A stretch of DNA of 64,000 nucleotides from Gracilibacillus alcaliphilus (GTDB lineage: Bacteria; Bacillota; Bacilli; Bacillales; Amphibacillaceae). The stretch spans positions 7,957 through 71,956 of the forward strand of contig NZ_JAFBFA010000029.1 in the NCBI RefSeq assembly GCF_016909015.1, written 5' to 3'. The position numbers were made by a program, and so were the translations under genes. Positions 48,590 through 59,891 of this stretch are shown in pieces (the stretch's first letter is position 1; every line of letters begins with the position of its first letter). The notes under the pieces were generated by a model that was not told the DNA's origin, made no database searches, and saw nothing but the letters and a program-made list of their open reading frames with translations.

Positions 48590-50149
48590 TTAAGGATGAG
48601 AACGAGGATTTGGTGATTTTTTAAGCTGTTTCAGTTCATCAAGCCGGATAAATTGCAGACCGAATAGAAACAGGATATAACCGGCAAATAAAAGCAGGAG
48701 AATAATAACGAATAGTAAGTGATTGCCATGTTCAAATTGGAATACATGAAGCAGTAATTCTCCAAGCCAAAATGTTAAGCCAATCAAGGCAATCATCTTT
48801 ATCAGCATAACAGATGAAAGATGAAAGTGAATAGACTTGTACAAGGTAATCAGGTGCAGCACGGTTCCAATAATCACACCGGCACACATAGCAATTGCGG
48901 CACCAAATATGCCGATTTGCGGGTTGGTTGCTAACACAATTAACACAACGAATTTAATAATGGTAGAGATGATATTGTTCCACATTGCCTGCTTGGCCAA
49001 ATCCAATGCTTGTAAAGACGCATTTAATGGGAATTGGATATACATAAACAGAAAACAAGGTGCCATTATTTTAAGAAATATACTGGCATTTGCTGTTCCA
49101 TACATATATTGAAGGATAGTATCAGCAAATAAGGTCAGCAGTACGGTGGCAATCGCTCCCGAAGCAAACGAGATGCGAATGGCCTGATGGATACGGTAAT
49201 GAATACGCTGGGAATGTTTTAACGCCTCTGCTTCACTTAGATTTGGAACGAGTGCAACGGCGAGTGAATGAGTAATAAACGTCGGTAAAAATAATAACGG
49301 CAGTGCATATCCAGTTAACATACCATATTGTTTGGTAGCTACCGTTGCTTGGTAACCTGCCAGTGCGAGACTTTGTGCAACTAAAATAGGTTCTAAGAAA
49401 TTGGCGGTTGAATTAACCATCCGGCTGGCTGTGCTGGGAATTGCAATGGAAAAGAGCTGTTGCAAAGTCTGCTTCCCTGTCTTGATATACTTCCAGACAT
49501 TTTTTCTTAACTTGATTTGTTTTTTCAGTTGGAAGGCATGCATCATGTACCATAGGGAAATGGCTTCCCCAATAATAACAGAAATCATTGCTCCAGCCGC
49601 TGCATATTCGACGCCATAAGGAGCCAAATAGCTGACTAAAATCATGACAAAGGCTATCCGTACGATTTGTTCAATGACTTGAGCATAACTTTGTGGTTTC
49701 ATATTTTGTCTGCCTTGAAAGTAACCACGGATGACTGCAGACACGGCACTGATCGGTATAATTGGAATAATCGCCATCATCGGATAAAAAACTCGTTCAT
49801 CTGTTAGCAAATACTGTGTAATATAAGGTATAATCATAAACATGATGAATGAAGAAATGATGCTGAGTGAGACGGTAATCGATAAGGAGATGATCAAGAT
49901 TTGTTTGATTTTATGGTGATCGCGTTTGGCTTCTGCCTCAGCAACACGCTTGGCAATGGCGATCGGCAGGCCCACTTGCGAAATGGTATACATTAAAAAA
50001 AGGGTAGGCAATGCCATGTTGTATAAGCCAATCCCTTCTTCACCCATCAAACGTGCTACAATAATTCGGTTGATAAAACCCAGAAATCTGGTAATCATAC
50101 CGGCTGCGATTAATATCAATGTCCCTTTTAGAAAATTTTGTTTGGTCAC
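48590..50149 (-). CDS. spoVB: Stage V sporulation protein B (SpoVB), MOP-family flippase
   Basis: Polytopic MurJ/MATE-superfamily protein required for spore cortex synthesis, thought to flip a peptidoglycan precursor into the forespore intermembrane space. About 14 hydrophobic spans over 519 residues; the N-terminal GTLILIAAGMITRFLGF, RLMGEEGIGLYNMALP and VIRGYFQGRQNM stretches are typical of this family. It starts at GTG 50149. The neighbours yrbG and comN are as in B. subtilis. A sigma-E type promoter lies upstream. Confidence 0.93.
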   Translation of the reverse strand: MTKQNFLKGTLILIAAGMITRFLGFINRIIVARLMGEEGIGLYNMALPTLFLMYTISQVGLPIAIAKRVAEAEAKRDHHKIKQILIISLSITVSLSIISSFIMFMIIPYITQYLLTDERVFYPMMAIIPIIPISAVSAVIRGYFQGRQNMKPQSYAQVIEQIVRIAFVMILVSYLAPYGVEYAAAGAMISVIIGEAISLWYMMHAFQLKKQIKLRKNVWKYIKTGKQTLQQLFSIAIPSTASRMVNSTANFLEPILVAQSLALAGYQATVATKQYGMLTGYALPLLFLPTFITHSLAVALVPNLSEAEALKHSQRIHYRIHQAIRISFASGAIATVLLTLFADTILQYMYGTANASIFLKIMAPCFLFMYIQFPLNASLQALDLAKQAMWNNIISTIIKFVVLIVLATNPQIGIFGAAIAMCAGVIIGTVLHLITLYKSIHFHLSSVMLIKMIALIGLTFWLGELLLHVFQFEHGNHLLFVIILLLLFAGYILFLFGLQFIRLDELKQLKKSPNPRSHP

Positions 50150-50195
50150 TTTGATCGACCTGCCTTCTCAAATAGAAATTTTTCATATACAATGA

Positions 50196-50226
50196 ATTAT
50201 ATGCAATAGAAGAGGACAGGCATGAC
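50196..50226 (-). promoter_or_regulatory. Possible sigma-E promoter of spoVB
   Basis: On the reverse strand GTCATGCC (50226-50219), 15-base spacer, CATATAAT (50203-50196), about 47 bases before the spoVB start. It fits the sigma-E pattern moderately. Confidence 0.45.
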
Positions 50227-50512
50227 AAATTGAGGGAGTTTTTTTATACTAATTAAAAGATAAAATAAATCTTGCCTATCAATAGACGGATTTTATCTAT
50301 TGATGATGGTTATACGGAGTGGCCTGTTTGTGAATTTCTTGCTTAAGTTTGTTAAGCTCAAATGAGCTAATATCCTGATAAGCTTTGCAAGTCACTTAAT
50401 ATAGCAGTGTGATGTTTGCTCCCGATGAATAAGTCACTTTAATCCACCAAGTTTAACTAGAGTGGTCATTCAGGATGATTATGAGTCTAAGTTTTAGAAA
50501 TAGGGGGTTATC
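50227..50512. other. Divergent intergenic region spoVB/comN
   Basis: Gene-free. It contains a small perfect hairpin (TCAATAGA/TCTATTGA, 50279-50303) and two AAGTCACTT(T)AAT-like words near 50390 and 50430. I see no clear promoter for comN. Confidence 0.4.
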
Positions 50513-50803
50513 ATGATGAGGAAACCAGTAGCAGCTTGGAGAAATGAAGTCACTGAAATATTAGAAAGCAAAGTAGAAGAATTCAAAATGTTAGACTATT
50601 CCAAAGTAACAAGTGATGATATATGGAATTGCCTGAAAGAAAAAGTATGGAAGGGCGAACCAGAGAAATCCCTTTCAGAGCTTATTCAAGATATATATCA
50701 TTTGCCAGCGAACTTATTTATAACTTATCTAACGCAAAAAACATGGACAGATAGCAATCTGCAGGAATCATTAGACGCCATTTTAGGGAAGAATAGTACC
50801 TAA
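50513..50803 (+). CDS. comN: ComN-like post-transcriptional regulator (YrzD)
   Basis: 96-residue soluble protein of the post-transcriptional regulator family: N-terminal EVTEILESKVEEFKMLDYSKV, central DDIWNCLKEKVWK, and LSELIQDIYHLPANLFITYLT. In B. subtilis ComN promotes accumulation and localisation of comE mRNA. Two adjacent ATGs (50513, 50516) follow AGGGGG; either is possible. It is encoded between spoVB and secDF as in B. subtilis. Confidence 0.88.
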   Translation: MMRKPVAAWRNEVTEILESKVEEFKMLDYSKVTSDDIWNCLKEKVWKGEPEKSLSELIQDIYHLPANLFITYLTQKTWTDSNLQESLDAILGKNST

Positions 50804-50900
50804 AAACAACTGCTATTATTCAAGTTAGCTTCGTAAAAACGGCTTCTCGAAGCAGACATTACACGGCTAAACCGTACTAAGTATATCTCTTGGTTTGGTA

Positions 50901-50952
50901 GTTATAATTGCCCGTTTAAGCTGTCATAAGGGATGACAGCTGGCAAATATAA
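50901..50952. promoter_or_regulatory. Large imperfect dyad in the secDF leader
   Basis: A perfect 9-bp stem AGCTGTCAT/ATGACAGCT (50919-50941) is flanked by outer arms GTTATAATTGCC and GGCAAATATAAC that also pair with one mismatch. There is no T tract. It may be an operator or a leader RNA fold. A TATAAT is at 50972-50977. The rest of the gap to secDF has a weak ACGGTA/TACCGT pair at 51029-51082. Confidence 0.45.
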
Positions 50953-51120
50953 CTCATAATGTAATTGACGATATAATCATTGTTTGGCTGACTACCTGAG
51001 AAAGAAGTTAACTGGTTAATCAATAGGACGGTACAAACAAGGGTAAATGAACGAAGTGGAAACGGCAGGTTCCCCATACCGTAAGATGGAATGGGTTGAT
51101 AATTTAGGGAGGATTTATAG

Positions 51121-53382
51121 ATGATAAAACGAGGAAGAATTGTTGCCTTTTTTCTAATGATTATTATATTTGGGGCAACAATCGGTACTACATATTCTGG
51201 AGTGGCCAGCAAAATCAACCTTGGGCTGGATCTTCAAGGTGGATTTGAAGTGTTATATGAGGTCAGACCGCTAGATGATGGCCAAGAAATAGATCGCAGT
51301 GTATTAGAAGCCACCGTGTCTAATTTAGAGCGTCGTGTCAATTCAATCGGGATCAGTGAGCCTAGTTTTACAATTGAGGAACCCGATCGAATTCGTGTAC
51401 AATTAGCAGGAGTGGAAGATCAAGAGCAAGCTAGAGAAATGCTGGCAACTACAGCAGAACTGTCATTTCGTGATGTGAATAATAAGAAATATTTAGATGG
51501 TTCTGATCTTCAAGAAGGAAGTGCGCGACAGGATTTTAACCCTGAGACCAATCAACCGATTGTAAGTGTCAAATTCCGAGATGCCGATGCATTTGGGGAT
51601 ACAACACAAGCGATTAGAGATGATCCGGATGTCCCGAACCGTGTCGTTATTTGGATGGATTATGAAGAGGGAGACAGTTATGAAGAGGAACTTGGTAAGG
51701 AAGACTCGAAGGTTGTTTCTGATCCAGGGTTCCAACAGGTGCTGCGTACGACCGATATTATGATCGAGAGTTCCACCTTTACGGTAGAATCAGCCCAGCA
51801 ATTAGCCGACTTATTGAATGCCGGTTCATTGCCTGTCGATTTACATGAAGAGTTTTCTACTTCAGTTGGTGCCCAATTTGGACAGCAAGCTTTGGATAAA
51901 ACGGTTTTTGCAGGCTTTCTTGGTGTACTGCTAATTTTCATTTTTATGATTGCCTATTATCGCTTCCCTGGTGTTATCGCCGTACTTACACTAAGTATTT
52001 ATATTTATTTGGTATTACTAGTATTCCAGTTAATGAATGGGGTATTGACATTACCAGGTATTGCAGCTTTAGTGCTAGGGGTCGGCATGGCGGTAGATGC
52101 CAATATCATCACCTATGAGCGAATCAAAGAAGAGCTCAAGGAAGGTAAGTCCGTCAAGACAGCATTTAAAATCGGTAACAAGAATTCGTTCGTTACTATT
52201 CTGGATGCCAATATTACTACGATGATTGCGGCCGCTGTACTATTTATATTTGGTTCTAGTTCGGTCAAAGGTTTTGCCACCTTATTACTAGTAAGTATTG
52301 TCTTAAGTTTTGTAACAGCAGTATTTGGTTCCCGGCTGTTCTTGAGTTTATGGGTGAATAGTAATTTCTTGAAAAATCGTACTAGCTGGTTTGGTGTAAG
52401 GAAAAACCAGATTCGTGATCTGAATAGTAAAGAGGAAATACAGCCTACTGTATTTGGCCGTTATTTTGATATTGTTAAACACCGCAATAAGTTTTTCGCA
52501 CTGTCTATTATCTTAGTGGTGGCTGGTATTGTCTGCTTAGCTGTATTTCGCCTGAATTTAGGAATCGATTTTATCGCTGGTTCCCGGGTAGAGGTGCTTG
52601 CTGATCAGCCTGTTAATGCCGAACAGATTGAGGAATCATTTGAACAAGTGGAATTGGAAGTAAGTGCACCGGTCGTTATTTCTGGTGATAATGAAAACAT
52701 TGCCGTTGCCCGTTTTTCAGAGCACCTTTCTCAAGAAAAAATTGCAGAGATCAGGGCCCAGTTTGAAGAGGAATATGGACATGCGCCTACGGTTAGTTCA
52801 GTTTCACCGATTGTTGGTCAAGAGCTGGCCAAGAACGCCTTATTGGCTGTGTTATATGCTTCGCTAGGTATTATCATTTATTTGGGCTTTCGCTTTGAAT
52901 TCTATTATGGTGTGACAGCCGTAATCGCCTTACTGTATGATGCATTCTTTATCTTAGCCTTGTTTGCTATTACTAGGATGGAGTTCGATATTACAATTAT
53001 TGCAGCCATCTTGACGGTGGTCGGTTATTCGATCAATGATACGATTGTTACCTTTGACCGAATACGCGAGAATTTAAGGAAGAAGAAAAAGGTTAAATCT
53101 TTTGATGAATTAGCAAAGATAGTCAATGATAGTTTGATTCAGACACTGACAAGAAGTATTAATACCGTGCTTACCGTGATTTTTGCGGCTGTGATGTTGT
53201 TTTTATTTGGTGCACCTGCCATTACCAACTTCTCCTTCGCCTTAATCGTTGGTTTACTTGCAGGTACGTATTCATCGTTATTTCTTGCTGCCCAACTATG
53301 GCTCGTATGGCGAGGGAAGTCTATCAAGGAAAAACCGATTATCTATCAAGAGAAAAAATACAATGATGGCCCACAAGTGTAA
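51121..53382 (+). CDS. secDF: SecDF protein translocation accessory factor (fused SecD-SecF)
   Basis: RND-type membrane protein that uses the proton gradient to pull exported proteins through SecYEG. SecD half: first span, IGTTYSGVASKINLGLDLQGG region, large extracytoplasmic domain (about 40-260) and GVGMAVDANIITYERIKEEL (quoted in part). SecF half starts near residue 445 (RYFDIVKHRNKFFALSII) with GYSINDTIVTFDRIREN. About 12 membrane spans; 753 residues, close to the 737 of B. subtilis. GGGAGG precedes the ATG. A strong terminator follows. Confidence 0.97.
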   Translation: MIKRGRIVAFFLMIIIFGATIGTTYSGVASKINLGLDLQGGFEVLYEVRPLDDGQEIDRSVLEATVSNLERRVNSIGISEPSFTIEEPDRIRVQLAGVEDQEQAREMLATTAELSFRDVNNKKYLDGSDLQEGSARQDFNPETNQPIVSVKFRDADAFGDTTQAIRDDPDVPNRVVIWMDYEEGDSYEEELGKEDSKVVSDPGFQQVLRTTDIMIESSTFTVESAQQLADLLNAGSLPVDLHEEFSTSVGAQFGQQALDKTVFAGFLGVLLIFIFMIAYYRFPGVIAVLTLSIYIYLVLLVFQLMNGVLTLPGIAALVLGVGMAVDANIITYERIKEELKEGKSVKTAFKIGNKNSFVTILDANITTMIAAAVLFIFGSSSVKGFATLLLVSIVLSFVTAVFGSRLFLSLWVNSNFLKNRTSWFGVRKNQIRDLNSKEEIQPTVFGRYFDIVKHRNKFFALSIILVVAGIVCLAVFRLNLGIDFIAGSRVEVLADQPVNAEQIEESFEQVELEVSAPVVISGDNENIAVARFSEHLSQEKIAEIRAQFEEEYGHAPTVSSVSPIVGQELAKNALLAVLYASLGIIIYLGFRFEFYYGVTAVIALLYDAFFILALFAITRMEFDITIIAAILTVVGYSINDTIVTFDRIRENLRKKKKVKSFDELAKIVNDSLIQTLTRSINTVLTVIFAAVMLFLFGAPAITNFSFALIVGLLAGTYSSLFLAAQLWLVWRGKSIKEKPIIYQEKKYNDGPQV

Positions 53383-53400
53383 GCAGTGGGCTAATAGATC

Positions 53401-53432
53401 AAAAAAGCTGGGCATAATGCCTAGCTTTTTTA
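53401..53432 (+). terminator. Terminator after secDF
   Basis: AAAAAAGCTGGGC/GCCTAGCTTTTTT, 13-bp stem with one wobble and AATAAT-type loop; symmetrical A/T runs. Confidence 0.92.
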
Positions 53433-53589
53433 TGGGAAGATAGGGTCGTTGTAAAGACGAAATCAATTAAGTTTGGTACAATAAACAGGCTAACTAATAA
53501 ATTAAAGGCTTATTCTATTTTTCTTTGCATGTATAATAAATAAAAGGGTATATAAGATAGAGACACTAGTTTTTCTAGGAGGGATGGAA

Positions 53590-53943
53590 ATGAAAGGTCA
53601 AACATATATCATATCTGCGGTTGTATTTGCACTAATTATCGCTATCTTTGCTGTAATCAATGTCGATGCCGTAGAAGTGAACTATCTTTTCGGTACAGGT
53701 CATGCACCGCTTATTCTGGTTATTTTATTTTCTGTCTTAATGGGGGCGCTTATTACAGCGGCAGTGGGATTGGTTCGATTAATCCGTGTCCATCGGGAAC
53801 TAAAGACCGTAAAGATGGAGCTAAACACATTAAAAGCACAAGAGATGCCAATTGTTGATGTTAACTCAGAGCCGGAAACGACGGACACATATGAGGTAGA
53901 ACCAGAAAAAACATTGGAGCAACACTCGCAACATCATAAATAA
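53590..53943 (+). CDS. LapA-family (DUF1049) membrane protein, YrvD-like
   Basis: 117 residues with two membrane helices (YIISAVVFALIIAIFAVINV and LILVILFSVLMGALITAAVG; the NVDxVxVNYLFG signature lies between), a short coiled coil (HRELKTVKMELNTLKA) and an acidic/His tail. It matches LapA/DUF1049 proteins (YrvD in B. subtilis, before recJ). Function in Bacillota is unknown. I prefer ATG 53590 (7 bases from AGGAGGG) to 53584. Confidence 0.85.
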   Translation: MKGQTYIISAVVFALIIAIFAVINVDAVEVNYLFGTGHAPLILVILFSVLMGALITAAVGLVRLIRVHRELKTVKMELNTLKAQEMPIVDVNSEPETTDTYEVEPEKTLEQHSQHHK

Positions 53944-54000
53944 TAGTATTTGCTACCCCTGGTACACTTTAGGTATAATAAGTGAGTCAGGGGTGAATTT

Positions 54001-56310
54001 ATGTTAGAGAGTCAATCAAATTGGAAATTTACATATAAACAAGAAAATAATATTGATATCAATCTGTTAGCTGGGTTAAATGTATCACCTGTTATTAAAG
54101 AGCTGCTTATACAGCGAGGCATTGAAACGAATGAGCAAGCAGAACAATTTTTGCATCCTTCTCTAGAAGGATTACATCCCACCAGCCAGTTTACTAGTAT
54201 GGATATGGCTATCGAAAGAGTGAAACGGGCGATTGAACAAGGAGAGAGTATCCTGGTTTATGGTGATTATGATGCAGATGGAGTAACATCGACCACCGTA
54301 ATGGTAGAAGCCTTGAGAGAGTCTGGCGCTATGTGTGACTATTATATTCCTAACCGTTTTACAGAGGGGTACGGCCCGAATGAAGCAGCCTTTCAAGAAG
54401 CCTTCCGCCAAGGATTTCAACTGATTATTACGGTTGATAATGGGATTGCCGGAGATAAAGAAGTTGCCTTAGCAAACGAATTAGGAATTGACGTTATTAT
54501 TACGGATCACCATGAGGTGCAGGAAGTGATCCCAGAAGCATATGCAATTATCCACCCGAAATGCTCAGAACAATACCCATTTAAGGAATTGGCTGGTGTT
54601 GGTGTTGCTTTTAAATTTGCTGAACATCTGCTTGGCTATTTTCCTAAACAATTTCTTGATTTAGTGGCGATAGGGACAATTGCTGATTTAGTGCCATTAC
54701 AAGGAGAAAATCGCATCTTGACCTACTATGGGTTACAGGCGATCACAACTACATCCAGGATGGGCATCCAGGCTTTGAAAAAGCAATGTCAATTGGAAGA
54801 CTATGTGACGGAAGAGGACATAGGTTTTCGGATTGCTCCTCGTCTGAATGCGGTTGGCCGGCTGCAAGATGCAAATCTGGCAGTGGATTTGTTATTAACA
54901 GAAGATCCGGAAGAGGCAGAAGAGTTGGCAAGCTATATTCAAGGTCTTAATACGGAAAGACAGAAGATTGTTGCCAATATAACGGAAGAAGCAATTGCTC
55001 TTTATGAGGAACAAGCGAGTGAGCAAAAGGTCATTGTGGTAGCGAGAGAGGGGTGGAACCAAGGGGTGCTAGGTATTGTCGCTTCCAAATTAATTCAGGC
55101 TTATCATCGTCCTGCCATCGTGCTGGCCCTTGATTCAGAGGCAGGTCAAGCTAAAGGATCGGCACGAAGTATAGATGGTTTTGATATGTTCAAAAACTGT
55201 ATGGAGTACCGGGAATTGTTTACTCATTTCGGCGGACATGCACAGGCAGCTGGCATGACTTTACCTGCCGACAATATCGATATATTACGTGAGAAACTAG
55301 GTCAATTAGCTGATGAACAGTTAAAGGAATCTGATTTTAAGCCGCAATTACTGATAAATGGGGATATCACTATCTCTCAAATAGATATGGAATTGATAAA
55401 AGAAATGCAGCAACTTGCCCCGTTTGGGATGGGGAATCCGAAGCCTTTGTTTCATATAGAGGCAGTTCCTGCCGAAATCAAACAGATAGGAGCAACCAAA
55501 AATCATCTTAAATTAAAATTTACAGAAGAGGGCACTCAATTAGATGCGGTTTGTTTTGGTTTTGGTTCTTCCTTCACTCAGTTGGCAAAAGATACTGTAA
55601 TGGAGGTTATTGCCGAACTTCAAGTAAATGAATGGAATGGGATTCGCAAACCGCAGCTAATGGTAAAGGATATCGCAGTATCTAGCTGGCAATTGTTTGA
55701 TTATCGCGGAGTAAGGAACTGGCAAGCGAAAATGGAACCGGCCGTTAACCATATTTGTGTCAGTTTTCGTGAGAATCAAAACAGGGATTCGATTTGTTTT
55801 TGGGAAGACGCGTTGGCTGCTACTACACCGGTTGATGAGCTGTTTCTGTTAGATATACCTTATCAATTAGAAGATTTAAGTAATTTATTACAACAACTTC
55901 ATTTTAAGCGGCTATTTCTTTGTTTTGAGACGACAAACAGCAGTTATTTTACCTCATTGCCTTCACGTGAGGAGTTTAAATGGCTGTATCAGTTATTGCG
56001 GCAGAAGGGAAGTTTTGATTATAAAGCAGAGGCTCCTAAATTAGCACAGTATAAGGGATGGAAACTGGACAAAATTAAGTTTATGTTCCAAGTATTCCAT
56101 GAACTAAACTTTGTCACACGCCAAGGAAAAGACATTATCCCAACCAATAGTCCATCTAAGAAAGATTTAACAGAGGCAACAGTATATCAGGAAAGAAAAA
56201 AACAAATACAATTAGAGGAAATATTGGTATACTCTTCTTATAAACAGTTAAGGGAATGGATAAATCAGCAAGTAGAAAAAGAACAGGAGGAAGTAGTCTA
56301 TGGATTATAA
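54001..56310 (+). CDS. recJ: Single-stranded-DNA exonuclease RecJ
   Basis: 5'-3' ssDNA exonuclease of repair and recombination. DHH-phosphoesterase motifs are seen: [12 protein letters not shown] near residue 86, VDNGIAG, the ITDHHE motif near 166 and the DHHA1 motif [12 protein letters not shown] near 416. The OB domain follows (about 450-560), then the long C-terminal extension typical of Bacillus RecJ. It has 769 residues. The last 11 bases overlap apt, so the two are translationally coupled. Confidence 0.97.
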   Translation: MLESQSNWKFTYKQENNIDINLLAGLNVSPVIKELLIQRGIETNEQAEQFLHPSLEGLHPTSQFTSMDMAIERVKRAIEQGESILVYGDYDADGVTSTTVMVEALRESGAMCDYYIPNRFTEGYGPNEAAFQEAFRQGFQLIITVDNGIAGDKEVALANELGIDVIITDHHEVQEVIPEAYAIIHPKCSEQYPFKELAGVGVAFKFAEHLLGYFPKQFLDLVAIGTIADLVPLQGENRILTYYGLQAITTTSRMGIQALKKQCQLEDYVTEEDIGFRIAPRLNAVGRLQDANLAVDLLLTEDPEEAEELASYIQGLNTERQKIVANITEEAIALYEEQASEQKVIVVAREGWNQGVLGIVASKLIQAYHRPAIVLALDSEAGQAKGSARSIDGFDMFKNCMEYRELFTHFGGHAQAAGMTLPADNIDILREKLGQLADEQLKESDFKPQLLINGDITISQIDMELIKEMQQLAPFGMGNPKPLFHIEAVPAEIKQIGATKNHLKLKFTEEGTQLDAVCFGFGSSFTQLAKDTVMEVIAELQVNEWNGIRKPQLMVKDIAVSSWQLFDYRGVRNWQAKMEPAVNHICVSFRENQNRDSICFWEDALAATTPVDELFLLDIPYQLEDLSNLLQQLHFKRLFLCFETTNSSYFTSLPSREEFKWLYQLLRQKGSFDYKAEAPKLAQYKGWKLDKIKFMFQVFHELNFVTRQGKDIIPTNSPSKKDLTEATVYQERKKQIQLEEILVYSSYKQLREWINQQVEKEQEEVVYGL

Positions 56311-56812
56311 GCAGTATATAACACTTGTCGAAGATTGGCCGAAAAAAGGGGTGCAGTTCAAAGATATTACTACTTTAATGGACAATGGAACTGCATTCAA
56401 AGCAGCTGTGGAAGAAATTGTGGAATATGCGCAAGATAAACAAATCGATTTAGTCGTTGGACCAGAAGCGAGAGGATTTATCGTTGGTTGTCCAGTTTCT
56501 TATGCACTTGAAGTAGGGTTTGCTCCAGTAAGAAAAGAAGGTAAACTGCCTCGCGAAGTGGTCAAAGTGGATTATGGCTTAGAGTATGGCAAAAATGTGC
56601 TAACCATTCACAAAGATGCTATTAAGCCAGGGCAGCGAATATTAATTACCGACGATTTATTGGCTACCGGGGGGACTATTGAGGCAACCATTAAATTAGT
56701 TGAAGAATTAGGCGGAATAGTTGTAGGTTGTGCCTTCTTAATTGAATTGACCTATTTAAACGGCCGTGATAAATTAGATGGCTATGATGTGTTAACATTG
56801 ATGCAGTATTAA
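56300..56812 (+). CDS. apt: Adenine phosphoribosyltransferase
   Basis: Salvages adenine to AMP using PRPP. The PRPP-binding motif [13 protein letters not shown] (about 114-126) and [10 protein letters not shown] (about 53-62) are diagnostic. It has 170 residues. The start overlaps recJ; GAGGAAG is upstream. The recJ-apt-relA order is as in B. subtilis. Confidence 0.98.
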   Translation: MDYKQYITLVEDWPKKGVQFKDITTLMDNGTAFKAAVEEIVEYAQDKQIDLVVGPEARGFIVGCPVSYALEVGFAPVRKEGKLPREVVKVDYGLEYGKNVLTIHKDAIKPGQRILITDDLLATGGTIEATIKLVEELGGIVVGCAFLIELTYLNGRDKLDGYDVLTLMQY

Positions 56813-56910
56813 GCCAATGATAAGAAACATTCGGCTCAAAAGCCACAATTTATCGTTAGTCAGTTTTGATCGGGGAACATTCCCTTGATTTGCGAAGGAA
56901 ATAGACCTCT

Positions 56911-56966
56911 TATAGAAAAAGGTAGATATGCAGGTGAATGTGTCTGTGTGTCTGCCTTTTTCTATA
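56911..56966 (+). terminator. Hairpin after apt
   Basis: TATAGAAAAAGGTAGATA pairs with TGTCTGCCTTTTTCTATA through two wobbles, 18 bp in all. The T run is inside the 3' arm, so termination strength is uncertain. The rest of the 313-base gap holds the relA promoter region. Confidence 0.65.
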
Positions 56967-57064
56967 TAGCAAAGAAAAAATGAGTGTTAAGTTAATGATA
57001 AATAAAAATGTCAGGGCTAATTAGTGTTAAATAAAGAATTTTAAGAGGAAAATTGCTAATTTTT

Positions 57065-57073
57065 CTGTTATGA
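57065..57073 (+). promoter_or_regulatory. Extended -10 element upstream of relA
   Basis: TGTTATGAT (TGn plus TATGAT) lies 53 bases before the relA ATG, with a short CACG-T6-CGTG hairpin directly after it. The -35 is poor. Confidence 0.4.
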
Positions 57074-57125
57074 TAGGTATACACGTTTTTTCGTGCATAG
57101 TATAACTTAGTAAAAGGTGATCAAT

Positions 57126-59330
57126 ATGGCAAAGGATAAAATTTTAGCACCTGAGGATGTATTTAAAAAGGCGGAAGAATACTTGAATGATGAAGATGTT
57201 GCGTTTATTAAGCGTGCGTATGAATTTGCTGAAAAGGCGCACGAAGGACAATTTCGGAAATCAGGAGAGCCTTATATTATTCATCCTGTACAAGTGGCAG
57301 GGATATTAGTTGATTTAAAATTAGACCCAGAAACGATCGCAGGTGGTTTTCTGCATGATGTCGTGGAGGATACAGCATACACCTTGGAAGATATCGCTGC
57401 AGCCTTTAATGAGGAAGTGGCCATGCTTGTTGATGGTGTTACCAAGCTTAGAAAAATTAAATATATGTCGAAAGAAGCCCAACAAGCGGAAACACATCGT
57501 AAAATGTTTATTGCAATGGCAAAAGATATTCGTGTCATTTTGATCAAATTAGCTGACCGTCTACACAATATGAGAACCTTAAAGCATTTACCGGCAGAGA
57601 AGCAGCGCCGCATTTCCAATGAAACGCTGGAAATATTTGCACCGCTTGCTCATCGCTTAGGTATCTCCGCTATTAAATGGGAATTAGAAGACACCGCTTT
57701 ACGGTATTTGAATCCTCAGCAGTATTACCGTATTGTTCACTTAATGAAACAAAAACGTGAAGAACGCGTTTTCTATATTGATGAGGTGATTAACGAGGTA
57801 AAAAAGCAGCTAAATGATGTCCATATTCAGGCAGAATTATCCGGCAGGCCTAAACACATTTACAGTATTTACCGCAAAATGATGCTGCAAAAAAAGCAGT
57901 TTAATGAAATTTATGATTTGTTGGCCGTCCGAATTATCGTATCGAGCATTAAAGATTGTTATGCCGTTTTGGGGATTATCCATACCTGCTGGAAACCTAT
58001 GCCTGGCCGTTTCAAAGACTATATTGCTATGCCGAAACCAAACCTATACCAGTCTTTACACACGACGGTGATCGGGCCGAAAGGGGCACCATTAGAAGTA
58101 CAGATCCGTACACAAGAAATGCACGAAATCGCAGAATACGGAATTGCGGCCCATTGGGCATATAAAGAAGGTAAGAAGGTAAATGCTTCTCAGCAATCGA
58201 ATGAGGACCGTTTGGCTTGGTTTAGGGAGATTTTGGAATGGCAAAACGATGCCAATGATGCTGAGGAATTTATGGAATCATTGAAGGTGGATCTGTTCTC
58301 AGATATGGTGTATGTCTTTACACCTAAAGGGGATGTCATTGAGCTTCCTAGTGGCTCGGTTCCGATTGATTTTGCTTATAAAATTCATACCGAGGTAGGT
58401 AATCATACGATTGGGGCAAAGGTGAACGGCAAAATTGAACCGCTTGATTACCAATTGAAAAACGGAGACATTATAGAGATGATGACTTCAAAGCATTCTT
58501 ACGGACCTTCTCAAGACTGGCTGAAGCTGACGCAAACATCACAAGCCAAAAATAAGATTAAACAATTTTTCAAAAAACAAAAACGGGAAGAGAATGTGAC
58601 CAAAGGCCGTGAATTGGTAGAGAATGAGCTGCGGGAGATGGACTTTGAACCGAAGGAGATCATGACTGACGAGAATATTCAAGTCGTCTTAGATAAATTT
58701 AGTTTTTCTACCGAAGAAGATATGTTTGCAGCTGTTGGTTACCATGGTATTACTGCAGCTCAAATCGTTACAAGGCTGACAGAGAAAATCCGTGAACAGC
58801 AGGAAAAGAATAAGGCTATTGAAGAAACGATTGAAGAAGTAAATGCAAGCGGGCAGTCGATGCGGCATAAATCCAAAGGAGAGTCTGGTGTTCGAGTAGA
58901 AGGCGTAGACAATATGCTTATTCGTCTTGCAAGGTGCTGTAATCCGGTTCCTGGGGATGAAATTGTCGGTTATATCACGAAAGGGCGAGGTGTCTCGGTA
59001 CACCGGGCGGATTGTCCGAATATACAGACAGCGGAAGCAAAGGATCGACTGTTATATGTTAATTGGGAAAACGAGCAATCGGAATCGCGCTCTTATCACG
59101 TAGATCTCGAAATATCTGGTTATGACCGGCAAGGCTTGCTTAATGAGGTGCTCCAAGTGATTAACGAGTCGAAAACCAATATCATGGCGGTAAATGGACG
59201 TTCCGATCGGCAGAAAATTGCCATTATCCATATTAATATCCTCATTCATAATAATAATCATTTGAAAAAAATAGTAGATAAATTAAAGCAAATACAAGAT
59301 GTTTATACAGTAGAACGAACGATTCATTAA
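57126..59330 (+). CDS. relA: Bifunctional (p)ppGpp synthetase/hydrolase Rel
   Basis: Stringent-response enzyme. The HD hydrolase domain (about 50-150) has [10 protein letters not shown] and HDVVEDT; the synthetase domain (about 230-350) has [22 protein letters not shown] and [10 protein letters not shown]; then TGS (about 390-450, [15 protein letters not shown]), a helical and zinc-finger part with [10 protein letters not shown], and a C-terminal ACT domain (about 655-734). Both active sites look intact, so it is the bifunctional Rel type. The start is ATG 57126 (734 residues), which has AAAAGGTG; the GTG at 57117 is within that site. Confidence 0.97.
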   Translation: MAKDKILAPEDVFKKAEEYLNDEDVAFIKRAYEFAEKAHEGQFRKSGEPYIIHPVQVAGILVDLKLDPETIAGGFLHDVVEDTAYTLEDIAAAFNEEVAMLVDGVTKLRKIKYMSKEAQQAETHRKMFIAMAKDIRVILIKLADRLHNMRTLKHLPAEKQRRISNETLEIFAPLAHRLGISAIKWELEDTALRYLNPQQYYRIVHLMKQKREERVFYIDEVINEVKKQLNDVHIQAELSGRPKHIYSIYRKMMLQKKQFNEIYDLLAVRIIVSSIKDCYAVLGIIHTCWKPMPGRFKDYIAMPKPNLYQSLHTTVIGPKGAPLEVQIRTQEMHEIAEYGIAAHWAYKEGKKVNASQQSNEDRLAWFREILEWQNDANDAEEFMESLKVDLFSDMVYVFTPKGDVIELPSGSVPIDFAYKIHTEVGNHTIGAKVNGKIEPLDYQLKNGDIIEMMTSKHSYGPSQDWLKLTQTSQAKNKIKQFFKKQKREENVTKGRELVENELREMDFEPKEIMTDENIQVVLDKFSFSTEEDMFAAVGYHGITAAQIVTRLTEKIREQQEKNKAIEETIEEVNASGQSMRHKSKGESGVRVEGVDNMLIRLARCCNPVPGDEIVGYITKGRGVSVHRADCPNIQTAEAKDRLLYVNWENEQSESRSYHVDLEISGYDRQGLLNEVLQVINESKTNIMAVNGRSDRQKIAIIHINILIHNNNHLKKIVDKLKQIQDVYTVERTIH

Positions 59331-59350
59331 AAGGCAGGTAGTTACGAAAT

Positions 59351-59815
59351 ATGAGAGTAGTATTGCAACGAGCGAAACAAGCATCTGTTACGGTGGATAA
59401 TGAAGTAATTGGCGCGATCGACAACGGATATCTGGCGTTAGTCGGTATTACCCATGCTGATAGTGAGAAAGACATTGACTATTTAGTCAACAAGATGATC
59501 CATTTGCGTATTTTTGAAGATGAAAAGGGCAAGATGAATTTATCTTTACAAGATGTTGGCGGAGCAATCTTGTCGATCTCACAATTTACATTGTATGGGG
59601 ATACAAGAAAAGGGAGAAGACCCAACTTTATGCAGTCGGCCAAACCGGAACAGGCAGAGCGATTGTATAACTTGTTTAATCAAAAGCTGAAAGAGGCAGG
59701 AATTCATGTGGAAACAGGCCGTTTTGGTGCGATGATGGATATCCGTTTGACGAATCACGGGCCAGTCACCATCATGTTAGACAGTGATCATCAGAAAGAT
59801 GGTACACCATCCTAA
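59351..59815 (+). CDS. dtd: D-aminoacyl-tRNA deacylase
   Basis: Homodimeric enzyme that removes D-amino acids (and glycine from tRNA(Ala)) mischarged on tRNA. The two signature motifs are [14 protein letters not shown] (about 77-90) and the cis-proline NHGPVTI (about 135-141). It has 154 residues. It follows relA by 20 bases. In B. subtilis the amidase gene yrvJ follows; it is missing here. Confidence 0.96.
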   Translation: MRVVLQRAKQASVTVDNEVIGAIDNGYLALVGITHADSEKDIDYLVNKMIHLRIFEDEKGKMNLSLQDVGGAILSISQFTLYGDTRKGRRPNFMQSAKPEQAERLYNLFNQKLKEAGIHVETGRFGAMMDIRLTNHGPVTIMLDSDHQKDGTPS

Positions 59816-59891
59816 TCTTTTTCATATGTATAAATATAGATAGCAAAGGGGAAACTATCTGCAAGCACTCCGAAATGAAGGAGATTATTCC

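Noticed and set aside
50955..51110. Known riboswitch (c-di-GMP or preQ1 type) before secDF
   Set aside because: A few words looked suggestive (GGAAACGGCAGG), but no complete conserved core could be assembled.
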